A stretch of DNA of 60,731 bases from an uncultured Eubacteriales bacterium (GTDB lineage Bacteria > Bacillota > Clostridia > Peptostreptococcales > Anaerovoracaceae): contig CADBRA010000047.1 in assembly GCA_902796965.1 (NCBI GenBank), positions 1-60,731 on the forward strand, given 5' to 3'. Made by a program: the position numbers and the translations under genes. Numbering within the stretch: the first letter of the stretch is position 1; each line of letters begins with the position of its first letter. The notes beneath the pieces are model-generated. The model worked only from the letters and a program-made list of their open reading frames with translations. It was not told where the DNA came from and ran no database searches. This document shows positions 1 through 9,326 of this stretch, piece after piece.

Positions 1-344
1 ACAACTCTGCCCGCAAGTACTCCGCCCCAGCCAGGCGCCAGCAGAAGCACAATTTTATAAACGACTCCGGAAGCGTATCCTATAAATGCGAGGGGCTTTT
101 TATGAGCGAATCTATCACTGAAATATCCGCTGAAAACCTTTAAAAGGCTTGCAATGCTCTCAGCTATGCCCTCTATAATCCCGACGAGCGCCGGCGTAGC
201 ACCAATTACTGCAGTCAGGTAAAGTGGAATTATCGGATAGACCATTTCTGCCGAAATATCAGCAAAACAGCTTATAAGTCCCAGAAAAACTATATTTCTG
301 AAGCCGTTAAAGCCTCTGCTGTTATCTGCAATTCTATTCTTCAT
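1..344 (-). CDS. MFS transporter, N-terminal part (cut by window edge)
   Basis: This reading frame runs leftwards off the window, so only about 114 N-terminal residues are visible. It reads MKNRIADNSRGFNGFRNIVF and then a hydrophobic helix, with FADISAEMVYPIIPLYL in helix 1 and the loop 2-3 signature GYFSDRFAHKKP. That Gly-x-x-x-Asp-Arg loop is typical of major facilitator superfamily permeases. An AGGCGGTG ribosome binding site lies just upstream of the ATG at 344. The substrate cannot be told from this fragment. It is divergent from ddl and separated from it by about 680 bases. Confidence 0.8.
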   Translation of the reverse strand, partial: MKNRIADNSRGFNGFRNIVFLGLISCFADISAEMVYPIIPLYLTAVIGATPALVGIIEGIAESIASLLKVFSGYFSDRFAHKKPLAFIGYASGVVYKIVLLLAPGWGGVLAGRV

Positions 345-1020
345 ATTCACCGCCTGTATCCTCATTAATCATATCATTGTAATCTATGCCACCATTATAC
401 AGCTTAAGTTATCACACAGTTATGGGGAGATTGCCGCCTGGCGAACGCTCCGCGTACAATATAATTCTCTGCTTTCAAAAATACAAAAACCGCAGCGCTT
501 TCTGTTGTGCTGCGGTTTTTGTCTGCATTGTTTTTGTTTCTGTTTTGTTTAGGAGAGTTTATGAAAAGTATTATGTTTTGCTGTTTTACGCCTCAGGATT
601 TCTTCCGGTTCATCCCTTCGACAGTTATTAATATACTCCTGCTCTATGTTCAATGTTTATCGCATTTTTGAAGAAATTTGTAACTTCTGTGACAGATGTG
701 TGAAAACATCTGTGCCTGAACACAATCGAAGTGCAATTGGCTTTAATTCTGCCGTCGGAGCCGGCGCAGGCCGCGCATCTTTTTCATTCAACAAATATGC
801 GGGAACCAGGATAAATCTATTTTCTATTGTTCTAAAAGGCGGGCACAGCGCAAAACATATTTTCGTTATGATATACTTTTCAATATCCGATGGATAATGC
901 GAGAACCGTGCCGTACTTCGGAAAATTCAAACAAAACAGCACGTTCCGAATTACAGTGGCACAGCAGCAGTATGGTATAAAACAACTGCAATTAAAAACA
1001 GAAGGGAAACGTGATTAAAG
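345..1020. other. Intergenic region between the MFS gene and ddl
   Basis: About 680 bases without a convincing gene. Two short plus-strand frames (81 and 83 codons) have no ribosome binding site and no recognisable domain, and the first contains a perfect terminator hairpin (485-520). Promoters for the two divergent genes should lie here, but I could not place one with confidence. A GTATAAAA stretch near 974-982 may be the -10 region for ddl. Confidence 0.5.
485..525 (+). terminator. Rho-independent terminator with no obvious gene upstream
   Basis: Positions 485-496 (AAAAACCGCAGC) and 509-520 (GCTGCGGTTTTT) form a perfect 12-bp stem with a 12-base loop and a T-rich 3' side. It lies between two divergent genes, so no annotated gene reads into it on the plus strand. 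It may end a short untranslated RNA or act in a leader. Confidence 0.65.
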
Positions 1021-2109
1021 ATGATCAGATTATGTGTACTTTTCGGAGGCCGGTCTCCGGAACATGAAGTTTCATGCATGTCAGCAGTATCCGTAATCGG
1101 CGCTGCAGATAAATCAAAATTCGAGATTTCAACAATTGGTATTAATAAAGAGGGGAAATGGCTTCTTTACGATGGTCCTGCAAGCAGAATAACAGACGGA
1201 AGCTGGCAGGAATATGCAGAAAAAAAGCTGGCCGATGAGCCTGAAAAATACAGCATAAGTATACTCGGAACAGGCGGCAGAGGGTTAAAGGATATTGCTG
1301 ATTTCGTACTGCCGATCGTACATGGAACATATTGCGAAGACGGAAAACTACAGGGACTGCTTGAAATGGCCGATATCCCCTATGGCGGATGCGGCGTTAC
1401 AGCTTCTGCTGTCGCAATGGACAAGATAATCGCCAAACAGGTATTTGAGAGAGTCGGCCTGCCCGTGACACCGTACACATATGTCATGGCCGAAGATGTC
1501 GCCGGAGACATAGACCGCGCAGCAAAATCAGTCGAGTCTATGATCGGATATCCCGCTTACATAAAGCCGGCAAACATGGGATCAAGCGTTGGCATCTCAA
1601 AGGCAACTAACGCAGATGAGCTCAAAGCCGGCCTTATCCTCGCATCGAAACACGACCGCAGAATCCTTTGTGAAAAAGGAATCAACTGCCGTGAGATAGA
1701 AACGGGAATTCTGGGTAATCATGATGTGAAAATCTCTGTACCGGGAGAAATCGTGGCGACTGATGATTTTTACGATTATGACAGCAAATATGTCGAAGAC
1801 GGAAAACCTAAGATGAAGATTCCGGCGGAACTGCCAGCGGAAACAATAAGCGAGATTCAGGATATGGCTGCCAGAGCGTACAAAGCCATAGACGGCAGCG
1901 GATTCGCCAGATGTGATTTTTTTATTGACAGAGACTGCGGCGACATATATATTAACGAAATCAACACTATTCCGGGGTTCACTGCGTACAGCATGTTTCC
2001 TCTGCTGTGGGAGTCAAGCGGATCCCCGTACTCCGCCACGATAGAAAGGATAGTAGAACTTGGATATGAAAGATATAATGGTAAGGCTGACAGGGCGTCA
2101 GATAAATAA
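1021..2109 (+). CDS. ddl: D-alanine--D-alanine ligase
   Basis: This enzyme joins two D-alanines with ATP in the cytoplasm to make the terminal dipeptide of the peptidoglycan precursor. The 362-residue length is normal. The N-terminus carries LFGGRSPEHEVSCMSA, the Ddl signature. The ATP-grasp centre is visible as the glycine loop region KPANMGSSVGISKA, and the metal-binding end as FFIDRD...YINEINTIPGFTAYSMFP. The nearest purine-rich ribosome binding site (GAAGGGAAA) is rather far from the ATG. The 3' end overlaps the next gene (DUF1934), suggesting translational coupling. Confidence 0.96.
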   Translation: MIRLCVLFGGRSPEHEVSCMSAVSVIGAADKSKFEISTIGINKEGKWLLYDGPASRITDGSWQEYAEKKLADEPEKYSISILGTGGRGLKDIADFVLPIVHGTYCEDGKLQGLLEMADIPYGGCGVTASAVAMDKIIAKQVFERVGLPVTPYTYVMAEDVAGDIDRAAKSVESMIGYPAYIKPANMGSSVGISKATNADELKAGLILASKHDRRILCEKGINCREIETGILGNHDVKISVPGEIVATDDFYDYDSKYVEDGKPKMKIPAELPAETISEIQDMAARAYKAIDGSGFARCDFFIDRDCGDIYINEINTIPGFTAYSMFPLLWESSGSPYSATIERIVELGYERYNGKADRASDK

Positions 2110-2542
2110 AGATAATGAAATAGATGATGATCAAATTGAATTCGTTACTGAAGGCAAGGCATATAAAAAAGACGGCAGCACCTATATCGTATATGAAGAG
2201 GGTGAAATGTCAGGGCTCGAAAACGTCAAAACGACTCTTCGGATCGGAGATGACGGTGAGATACGAATGAAGCGCTTCGGCAGAAATGTGATAATGGACA
2301 CTGTGATGGAGTTCAAAAAAGGCAAGCGCTTCAACAGCATCTATCACACTCCATACGGTTCGTTTGAAATGGAAGTACTCACAAATAATATAGTAAATGA
2401 TATAGAACCCGAAAATCTGACGGGCACATTATTCATAGACTATGACATCGCTCTCAAAGGGCTCTCCGAGAGCAGAAGCATGCTTAATATAGAACTGATG
2501 GAAAACCAGACAGCGGGGACTTCTTCCTCTGCAGCATGCTAA
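2066..2542 (+). CDS. DUF1934 (YwiB-like) beta-barrel protein
   Basis: A protein of about 158 residues of the DUF1934/YwiB family, small calycin-like barrels of unknown role. Typical features are IEFVTEGKAYKKDGSTYIVY at the start and alternating beta segments to FIDYDIAL at the end. It overlaps the end of ddl by more than 40 bases. The start is uncertain: ATG 2066, a TTG at 2060 or ATG 2078 are all possible, and an AGAAAGGA sits at about 2043-2050. In the family the barrel starts near VRLTGRQ, which fits any of the three. Co-transcription with ddl is an inference. Confidence 0.85.
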   Translation: MKDIMVRLTGRQINKDNEIDDDQIEFVTEGKAYKKDGSTYIVYEEGEMSGLENVKTTLRIGDDGEIRMKRFGRNVIMDTVMEFKKGKRFNSIYHTPYGSFEMEVLTNNIVNDIEPENLTGTLFIDYDIALKGLSESRSMLNIELMENQTAGTSSSAAC

Positions 2543-2557
2543 TTTAACAAGTTTCAC

Positions 2558-2598
2558 CCGGATCTGTGTCTTTTCATGTTTTCCAGGCGCAGATCCGG
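2558..2598 (+). promoter_or_regulatory. Stem-loop in front of potA
   Basis: Positions 2558-2570 and 2586-2598 (outer arms CCGGATCTG / CAGATCCGG) form a 13-bp stem with two G-U pairs in RNA. There is no T-run after it, so it is not a standard terminator. It lies 40 bases before the potA start and could be an attenuator, a processing site or a leaky terminator between the ddl pair and the pot operon. Confidence 0.45.
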
Positions 2599-2639
2599 AT
2601 AGTCACGCGGCATCCGCCGGCGAAAAGGAAGGTCGATAA

Positions 2640-3794
2640 ATGGGAAGTGACGGATTTCTCAGTCTCAGAAACGTACGCAAAAGTTACAGCAGCAATGTAA
2701 TACTTAATTCTATAAGTCTCGATGTTGATGAAGGCGAGTTCGTCACCCTTCTGGGGCCTTCCGGCTGCGGGAAAACAACTACACTCAGACTGATAGGCGG
2801 TTTTGAAACTCCTGATTCAGGTGATATCATTTTTGAAGGTAAGCGCATAAACGACGTTGCTCCGAATCTGCGCAACATCAATACCGTGTTTCAGAAGTAT
2901 GCGCTTTTTCCCCATCTCAATGTTTTTGATAATATAGCATTCGGACTCAGGCTACGCGGTGTATCCCGGGATGAACAGAAAAAACTCGTAAACGAAATGC
3001 TCGAACTCGTCGATCTCAGAGGATTTGGCAGCCGTTCTGTGAATTCGCTTTCCGGAGGGCAGCAGCAGCGTGTTGCCATAGCACGTGCAATAGTCGTTCA
3101 TCCCAAAGTTCTTCTGCTTGATGAACCTCTTGGAGCTCTTGATCTAAAACTCAGAAAGGAAATGCAGCTCGAACTGAAAAAGCTGCACGACAGCCTTGGT
3201 ATTACTTTCATTTTTGTAACTCACGATCAAGAAGAAGCTCTGACAATGTCAGATAAAGTTGTCGTCATGAACAAAGGCGAAATACTTCAGCAAGGTTCCC
3301 CTATCGATATTTACAATGAACCGGCTAATGCGTTTGTTGCAGATTTCATCGGCGAAAGCAATATTTTCCCTGGCATTATGAAACGTGACCGATACATTGA
3401 ATTCTTCAATACAGCGTACGACTGCGTCGATGAAGGCTTCGCTCCGGACGAACCTGTAGACGTCGTTCTCAGACCTGAAGATCTTCTCCTCCTGAACGAA
3501 GGTGACAAATCGATTCAGAAAGCAGACTGCCTCCTAAGAGGCCGTGTTATTTCTTGTCTGTTCAAGGGAATTTACTATGAAATCATGATCGACGTAGAGG
3601 GAGCAGGCAGCTATCAGTTCATGGCTAAATCCACAATTCCGGAAGATCCTGGCAGAGAAATCCTCATTGATATCGATCCTGAAAACATACACATAATGAA
3701 AAAAAGCAGCATAGAAACGATAACGATGCAGAAGCACCGCTTTATGCATGATCCAAACAAGAACAGAAAGGATGCGCCAGATGAAGACGACTAA
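2640..3794 (+). CDS. potA: Spermidine/putrescine ABC transporter, ATP-binding subunit
   Basis: The ATPase that drives polyamine import. Motifs in order are Walker A LGPSGCGKTT, the Q-loop VFQKYALFPHL, signature LSGGQQQRVAIARA, Walker B VLLLDEPLGALD and the switch histidine FVTHDQEEA. A C-terminal TOBE-like region includes DVVLRPEDL. The 384 residues match PotA size. Its ribosome binding site AAGGAAGG is strong. It is the first gene of potABCD; its end overlaps the start of potB. The order and the PotD receptor downstream support polyamine transport over other ABC importers. Confidence 0.95.
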   Translation: MGSDGFLSLRNVRKSYSSNVILNSISLDVDEGEFVTLLGPSGCGKTTTLRLIGGFETPDSGDIIFEGKRINDVAPNLRNINTVFQKYALFPHLNVFDNIAFGLRLRGVSRDEQKKLVNEMLELVDLRGFGSRSVNSLSGGQQQRVAIARAIVVHPKVLLLDEPLGALDLKLRKEMQLELKKLHDSLGITFIFVTHDQEEALTMSDKVVVMNKGEILQQGSPIDIYNEPANAFVADFIGESNIFPGIMKRDRYIEFFNTAYDCVDEGFAPDEPVDVVLRPEDLLLLNEGDKSIQKADCLLRGRVISCLFKGIYYEIMIDVEGAGSYQFMAKSTIPEDPGREILIDIDPENIHIMKKSSIETITMQKHRFMHDPNKNRKDAPDEDD

Positions 3795-4602
3795 AGCGGC
3801 AGCATATCCGTATGTGCTCTGGCTGATTCTTTTCACAGCCATTCCTATGCTCATAGTTTTCTACTATGCTTTCACAAATGAAGCTGGTTCGTTCACGCTT
3901 ATGAATTTTAAGGATATGGCCGACTACTCGATCGTATTCTTCAATTCATTCCGCCTGGCGATCATTTCCACATTGATTTGCCTGGTGCTAGGTTATCCTA
4001 TGGCATATGCCATGTCAAAGCTTGGCAGAAGAGGCCGTACTGCTGCCATGATCATGATCATGGTGCCGATGTGGATGAATTTCCTGCTCAGAACATATGC
4101 CTGGCTTACAATACTTGAAAACAATGGTCTTCTTAATGCTTTTCTGTCGGCAGTCCATATGCCGGAGCTGCACATTATAAACACTCCAGCTGCAGTTGGT
4201 ATCGGCATGGTCTACAACTATCTGCCGTTCATGATACTGCCGATATACAATTCGCTCGAAGCCATAGACAACAGCCTTATAGAAGCGGCACGTGACATGG
4301 GATGCAGCAGCAGCCAGGTGTTTACGAAAGTAGTCCTCCCGCTCTCTATACCTGGAACCGTATCAGGCATCATCATGGTATTCATACCGGCGGTAAGCAC
4401 GTTCGTAATCTCAAAGATCCTCGGCGGCGGCGCAAGCATACTCATCGGAGACCTCATCGAAATGCAGTTCCTCGGAGGGACATATGACGCCAACATGGGT
4501 GCCGCCATCTCACTCGTAATGATGGTGATAATCACCCTATTTACCATGATAACAAACAAGATCGACAAGGATAATGATGAAGGGAGTGTGCTCATGTCAT
4601 GA
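3781..4602 (+). CDS. potB: Spermidine/putrescine ABC transporter permease PotB
   Basis: Integral membrane subunit with about six helices. The cytoplasmic EAA loop that docks on PotA is visible as EAARDMGCSSSQVFTKVVLPLSIPG. I chose the ATG at 3781 (MKTTKAAAYPYVLWLI) because AGAAAGGA lies 8 bases upstream; an in-frame ATG at 3748 would only add a polar stretch inside potA. The product is 273 residues. The gene overlaps potA by 14 bases and potC by 4, so translation is probably coupled. Confidence 0.93.
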   Translation: MKTTKAAAYPYVLWLILFTAIPMLIVFYYAFTNEAGSFTLMNFKDMADYSIVFFNSFRLAIISTLICLVLGYPMAYAMSKLGRRGRTAAMIMIMVPMWMNFLLRTYAWLTILENNGLLNAFLSAVHMPELHIINTPAAVGIGMVYNYLPFMILPIYNSLEAIDNSLIEAARDMGCSSSQVFTKVVLPLSIPGTVSGIIMVFIPAVSTFVISKILGGGASILIGDLIEMQFLGGTYDANMGAAISLVMMVIITLFTMITNKIDKDNDEGSVLMS

Positions 4603-5414
4603 AGAAAAAGAGAGCTGTCCCTTCAAAAGTGTACATGGCCGTTGTTTTCATATTCATGTACGCGCCCATAGTTCTGCTGATGATTTTTTCATTCAACAAC
4701 TCAAAAAGCCGTTCTGTCTGGCGTGGATTCACGCTTAAATGGTATCGCTCTCTGATACACAACGACACGATAATACACGCGCTGGAAGTTACGCTCGCTG
4801 TCTCTATCCTCGCAGCTCTGATCGCTACGATATTGGGCACATCCGCCGCACTCGGCATATTTGCCATGAGGCGCAGACCCAGACAGATCACGATGAATGC
4901 CAACAATATTCCGATGATGAACCCTGATATCATACTTGGTGTATCGCTCATGCTCATGTTCATATTCATGGCCAGAACGATGCATCTACAGATATTCAGA
5001 CTCGGGTTTCTGACACTGCTGATCGCGCACATTACCTTCAACACACCTTATGTGATATTATCGGTCATGCCCAGACTCAGGCAGATGGACCAGAAACAGT
5101 ACGAAGCTGCCAGAGACCTCGGCGCCACAAACATGCAGGCGTTCAGACTCGTGGTTCTGCCTCAGATAAAGTCCGGAATCGTAACTGGTCTCATACTTTC
5201 ATTTACAATGTCTATAGATGATGTAGTAGTCAGCTACTTTACTTCGGGTCCGACCACAGAGACGCTCGGAGTAATAATATTCGGCATGACGAGAAAACGG
5301 ATAAGTCCTGAAATCAACGCTCTGTGCACCATTATGTTTGTAGTGGTTCTTCTTTTGCTTCTCCTCATAAACTACCGAGAACTTAAAGTAAACGAAGAGG
5401 AGGCACAGGAATGA
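4599..5414 (+). CDS. potC: Spermidine/putrescine ABC transporter permease PotC
   Basis: Second membrane subunit of the polyamine importer, 271 residues with about six membrane helices. The EAA loop reads YEAARDLGATNMQAFRLVVLP, followed by the conserved FTMSIDDVVVSYF segment of PotC. It starts in an ATGA overlap with potB and ends in an ATGA overlap with potD. No unusual features were seen. Confidence 0.94.
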   Translation: MKKKRAVPSKVYMAVVFIFMYAPIVLLMIFSFNNSKSRSVWRGFTLKWYRSLIHNDTIIHALEVTLAVSILAALIATILGTSAALGIFAMRRRPRQITMNANNIPMMNPDIILGVSLMLMFIFMARTMHLQIFRLGFLTLLIAHITFNTPYVILSVMPRLRQMDQKQYEAARDLGATNMQAFRLVVLPQIKSGIVTGLILSFTMSIDDVVVSYFTSGPTTETLGVIIFGMTRKRISPEINALCTIMFVVVLLLLLLINYRELKVNEEEAQE

Positions 5415-6484
5415 AAAAGATAATATACGCAGCCTCGTGCTTGCTTCTCATCGCGGCCATGCTTATCTGTGCGTCGTCGTGCGGCACAAAAAGCAACGAT
5501 GTTATAAATGTCTTTAACTGGGGCGAATATATAGATTCAAGCCTCATACCTGAATTCGAAAAAGAGACTGGCATCCATGTAAATTACTCAACTGCGCCGA
5601 CATGCGAAGAAATGTACGCAAAGATCAGAAACGGCGGCGTTAACTATGACATCGTCGTGCCGAGCGACTACATGGTATCGCGCATGATTGAAGAAGGAAT
5701 GCTCGAGAAAATTGATTTTGACAATGTCCCCAATTTTAAATATGTAGACGAGAGCTTCCGCAATCCTGAATATGACCCCGAAAACGAATACTCCGTTCCC
5801 TATCAGTGGGGCACTGTAGGTGTCGTATATAACAAAGACATCGTAGATGAGAATGAAAGCGACATCGGTTCGTGGGATCTGCTCTGGAATCAAAAATACA
5901 GCAAACAGATCCTCATGTTCGACAATTCGCGAGACGCAATCGGAATCGCCCTCAAGAAAATGGGGAAATCGTACAATGTGACAAGCGAAGACGATATACG
6001 CGCCGCAGCTCAGCTGCTTATAGATGAGAAACCGCTGGTACAGGCGTATGTTCAGGATCAGATATTCGATAAGATCGAGGGAGAAGAAGCTGCAATAGCA
6101 CCATGCTACGCAGGTGATTACTTCCTTATGTGCGAGGAGCTCGGCGAAGGTTCCGAGGAGAAACTGGGGTTCTTCACGCCGGAAGAAGGCAGCAACCTCT
6201 ACGTCGATGCTATGTGCATTCCTGCAGGCTCTCAGAATAAAGAGGGAGCCGAAAAATTCATCAACTTCATTTGTGATCCGAAAAACATGGCAGTAAACAC
6301 CGAATACATATATTACTCAACTGCTGAATCAGCAGCGCGTGATCTTCTACCAGATGGAATGAAACACAGTAGTGTGATGTATCCTTCAGGCAATGAACTG
6401 AATCAGTTTGAAACATTCACAAATCTTCCTGTAAACTGCAGACGTCTCTATGACAAACTCTGGATCAAAATCATGAGCGCATAG
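5411..6484 (+). CDS. potD: Spermidine/putrescine-binding lipoprotein PotD
   Basis: Extracellular substrate receptor of the pot system, 357 residues. The N-terminus is a lipoprotein signal with a lipobox-like ASSC near residue 24, so the mature protein should be lipid-anchored to the membrane. The start of the mature domain, NVFNWGEYIDSSLIPEFEKE, is typical of PotD/PotF. Acidic and aromatic residues that bind polyamine amines in this family (e.g. VPSDYMVSRM, PYQWGTVGVVYN) are present. An AGAGGAGG site precedes the ATG. It is the last gene of the operon. Confidence 0.95.
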   Translation: MKKIIYAASCLLLIAAMLICASSCGTKSNDVINVFNWGEYIDSSLIPEFEKETGIHVNYSTAPTCEEMYAKIRNGGVNYDIVVPSDYMVSRMIEEGMLEKIDFDNVPNFKYVDESFRNPEYDPENEYSVPYQWGTVGVVYNKDIVDENESDIGSWDLLWNQKYSKQILMFDNSRDAIGIALKKMGKSYNVTSEDDIRAAAQLLIDEKPLVQAYVQDQIFDKIEGEEAAIAPCYAGDYFLMCEELGEGSEEKLGFFTPEEGSNLYVDAMCIPAGSQNKEGAEKFINFICDPKNMAVNTEYIYYSTAESAARDLLPDGMKHSSVMYPSGNELNQFETFTNLPVNCRRLYDKLWIKIMSA

Positions 6485-6875
6485 CCATGATTCCGTCAAT
6501 CGTCTACAGCTCTTCCAAGGCCGTAATAAGCCCTGTCAGACACGTTTTGCAGTTTTAAAGAAAAAAAGCTTCCGCCCGTCAGAAAGCTTATGATACGGTC
6601 TTCATATGCTGTTTCCGGCACGCATAAGACATTAAATATATAATATTGCAAAAAGAAGGCGCAGCCAACCTACAATCAGGTTGACTGCGCCTTTTATTTC
6701 CGCGGTATGCCGGCAAGAGCTGAATCTCGGCTCTGCGCACATCATATTAGGAGAATCTCGCGCAATTATTACTTTCTCGTCCAGAATCACACGAACATGT
6801 GAACGGCGAACTGTTTTGTGAATACTTTTACGCGTTTGAAGCCGCATAAGCCTTGATCTTATAAATAGAACTATG
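6485..6875. other. Intergenic region between the pot operon and the SLH gene
   Basis: A convergent junction of about 390 bases. A bidirectional terminator sits at 6656-6697. A weaker AAGCTT repeat lies at about 6567-6590. I see no gene; the 71-codon minus-strand frame here spans the terminator and has no ribosome binding site. Confidence 0.6.
6656..6697. terminator. Bidirectional terminator between potD and the SLH gene
   Basis: Arms 6656-6671 (AAGGCGCAGCCAACCT) and 6678-6693 form a 16-bp stem with one mismatch, which is a G-U pair on the minus strand. T-rich flanks are present on both sides, so it can end potABCD from the left and the walR-to-SLH run from the right. Confidence 0.85.
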
Positions 6876-9290
6876 TCAGCTGAATCTGAGCTTTATATAT
6901 TTGACATTTGTCTCCTGCTCTGTTCCATTCACTGCGGATGAACCGCAGACATTGATGCTTGACGTTATCCTGTAAAGCCCGTTTGCAGAAGCAGCGTCGG
7001 TGATCTGACCGAGTGTCCACGCACCTGCAGTCTGAGTCGATTTGTTCACAGAAGTCCACGCACCTGTTATTTCGTTATATTTTTCGACCGAGAGTGAAAC
7101 CGCATTTCTGTTCGACCGCTCTGCCAGCACTGCTGTAAGATCTATCACTCTTTGGCCCGAAATAGATGAAACCGCAATATCATCGGCGTTCGCTGCAGCC
7201 GCAGATGCCTGAGTGCTGAAAAGACTTACTGCAGAATCGGATCCCTGTATCGATGCAGATCCGATCTCGGATGTAATTCTCTTTAATGCCACGCTGTATG
7301 TGGTGGCAGCATAATCGCCGTATGCACTCGAGAGTCTTATCTCAATAGTCCCAGGATCGCCTGTTCCTGCCGGGATCTCGAATTCCACATAACCTTCGGA
7401 GTCAGATATCACCCTCGTATCGTTATTAAGCGATATTGATGCTTCAGGAGACGGTATCAGCGTACTGATCTTAACATTGACAGTACGTGCCTGTGTTCCT
7501 ATATAATACGTGTTTGAAGCACCGGCTTCCGTCGACATTGTACTGTATGAAATACTGTCTCCGCTTTTGACTCCGACAGAAAGCGAGTTTAGGCTTGCTT
7601 CAAAAGTCTGCTTAGTGCCTGTTGTCGTGAATCCCGCTATAAACAGGTCGTTTTTATTGCCATAAGCATCTGTAAGATCGCCCTGTCCTATGCGCACGTA
7701 ATAAGTCGTGCCGTGAGCAAGCGTTCCTTCAGGATCGATCGTAACGCCTGCTCCATTATTGTTGACCGTGACCATGCATGGTATGTTCTCGCCAGTGCTG
7801 TCGTCTTTCTTGAGCAGTATCAGCGACTGAGCCTGTGTATTCGTGAGAACTGTTTTGTCCGAGCCCGTCGCATGAACTGCCGAGCTGAATCTGACCTCGA
7901 TGTTATCGCTGACAGAAATATCGGTATCACCATCAGAAGGCTTCATGGTAATCGTCAGAGCTGCTGAAGGGTCCACATTGAGAACAGGTTTAACCGTAAC
8001 GCTTGAGCTGACATTCATGCGCGACGGCTCTGACTCGTATGTCATGCTATCTGCATTGACGTTTATTATATTCACAGATCCCCTGCCATGGAGTGCCGCA
8101 CCCTCTCCATTTACTTCTATCGTTCCTGTTGATGCGCCGTTTGAAACTGTCAGATCGCTCCTCGTCGAATCTTTGTCGATTACCACATCCTCTGCATAAG
8201 CATTGGCCGAAATAACTAAATCGCATTTTGCTCCCAGCATTTCGAGCCTGTCGACAGCCGCCTCTAAAGTAAGATCTGACTTTCTCTCCATAAAAACATT
8301 TACGAATCCGCTGCCGAAGCCACCGCTTGACGAAAGATTTTCTTCTGTAAGAATTGCCGAGTCTTTTACATATGTTGAGAGCACCGTTGACTCGCCTCTG
8401 GCGAGCACTCTCACACTCCCGTTATCTTTGTTCACAGTAACCTTTGAGGCTCTGGTATTCACCAGCTGAACGCCCTCGCTCGACGAGCTTCCGCCGCTCA
8501 GTACGTTAACATTTCCGAGCACTGTACAGTTGTCGAGCTTGGCATTGCCGTCGCCGACAGCTGTTCCGACTGAAATCTGATTTGAATAAATCGTATTTCT
8601 GATCGTAACACCTGACTGCACAATCGTCTGATTGTTGCTTATGATATTTTCGCCCTCGACCATGTCTACGATTATCTTCGCAGCCTGAGCCCTGGTAAGA
8701 CTATCGAGCGGCATGAGCTTTCCGTCAGCACCGCTTATATATCCCTTACCGACTATCTTTCCCATCGATTTTTCGGCCCACTGGGCGACTGACGATGCAT
8801 CACTGAATTTAGACAGGCTCGTCTCCGATCCGTAAGCCGGAACTATTCGTGCCATGATCGCCGCCGCTTCCTGACGCGTTATAGTCTGAGCCGGTCTGAA
8901 TGTCCCGTCATCATATCCCGAAATATATCCGGCCGCAACGCTCTTGCAGACATCTTTGTAATACCATTCATTTGTCCCGATGTCGCTGAACGACGGAACA
9001 GCCGTGCCGTTGTTTCCAAGTGCCGCATTGAGCATATGCGTAAATTCCGATCTGGTGATCGCCTTGTCCGGCTTAAATGTACCATCTGTATATCCACTGA
9101 CTATTCCGAGATTTACAGCTTTATTGATGTATGCTCTCGCCCAGTGCCTCGATGTATCCGAAAATGAAGTCGCCGCATATGCTCTGTTCCCCATGTCTTT
9201 AAACACCGGAACTGCAGGAGCTGCAGCGGCTGCAGCCATCAATGCAACAGCGAGAACAGCCGTAAGCAGTCTGTGTGCCCTCTTATGCAT
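6876..9290 (-). CDS. Surface protein with three S-layer homology domains
   Basis: An exported protein of 804 residues. It has a signal peptide (cleavage probably near residue 39, after RAYA). Three SLH domains follow at about residues 41-215, each with FSD at the start and a motif like GYTDGTFKPDKAITRSEF. SLH domains bind pyruvylated secondary cell wall polymers. The middle, about 215-450, is Ser/Asn/Val-rich and looks like a beta-solenoid. At about 450-570 lies an SbsA/Big_5-like Ig domain (SDNIEVRFSSAV to GTTYYVRIGQGDLTDAYGN), then a beta-sandwich C-terminus. GGGAGGG precedes the ATG. It lies 36 bases after the ATPase-like gene. Its exact role is unknown. Confidence 0.88.
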   Translation of the reverse strand: MHKRAHRLLTAVLAVALMAAAAAAPAVPVFKDMGNRAYAATSFSDTSRHWARAYINKAVNLGIVSGYTDGTFKPDKAITRSEFTHMLNAALGNNGTAVPSFSDIGTNEWYYKDVCKSVAAGYISGYDDGTFRPAQTITRQEAAAIMARIVPAYGSETSLSKFSDASSVAQWAEKSMGKIVGKGYISGADGKLMPLDSLTRAQAAKIIVDMVEGENIISNNQTIVQSGVTIRNTIYSNQISVGTAVGDGNAKLDNCTVLGNVNVLSGGSSSSEGVQLVNTRASKVTVNKDNGSVRVLARGESTVLSTYVKDSAILTEENLSSSGGFGSGFVNVFMERKSDLTLEAAVDRLEMLGAKCDLVISANAYAEDVVIDKDSTRSDLTVSNGASTGTIEVNGEGAALHGRGSVNIINVNADSMTYESEPSRMNVSSSVTVKPVLNVDPSAALTITMKPSDGDTDISVSDNIEVRFSSAVHATGSDKTVLTNTQAQSLILLKKDDSTGENIPCMVTVNNNGAGVTIDPEGTLAHGTTYYVRIGQGDLTDAYGNKNDLFIAGFTTTGTKQTFEASLNSLSVGVKSGDSISYSTMSTEAGASNTYYIGTQARTVNVKISTLIPSPEASISLNNDTRVISDSEGYVEFEIPAGTGDPGTIEIRLSSAYGDYAATTYSVALKRITSEIGSASIQGSDSAVSLFSTQASAAAANADDIAVSSISGQRVIDLTAVLAERSNRNAVSLSVEKYNEITGAWTSVNKSTQTAGAWTLGQITDAASANGLYRITSSINVCGSSAVNGTEQETNVKYIKLRFS

Positions 9291-9326
9291 ATTTCTTTTC
9301 CCTCCCTTTGCAGGCTTTCAGGATCC

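Noticed and set aside
646..897. 83-codon frame upstream of ddl
   Set aside because: No ribosome binding site, no known domain; the region is more likely regulatory.
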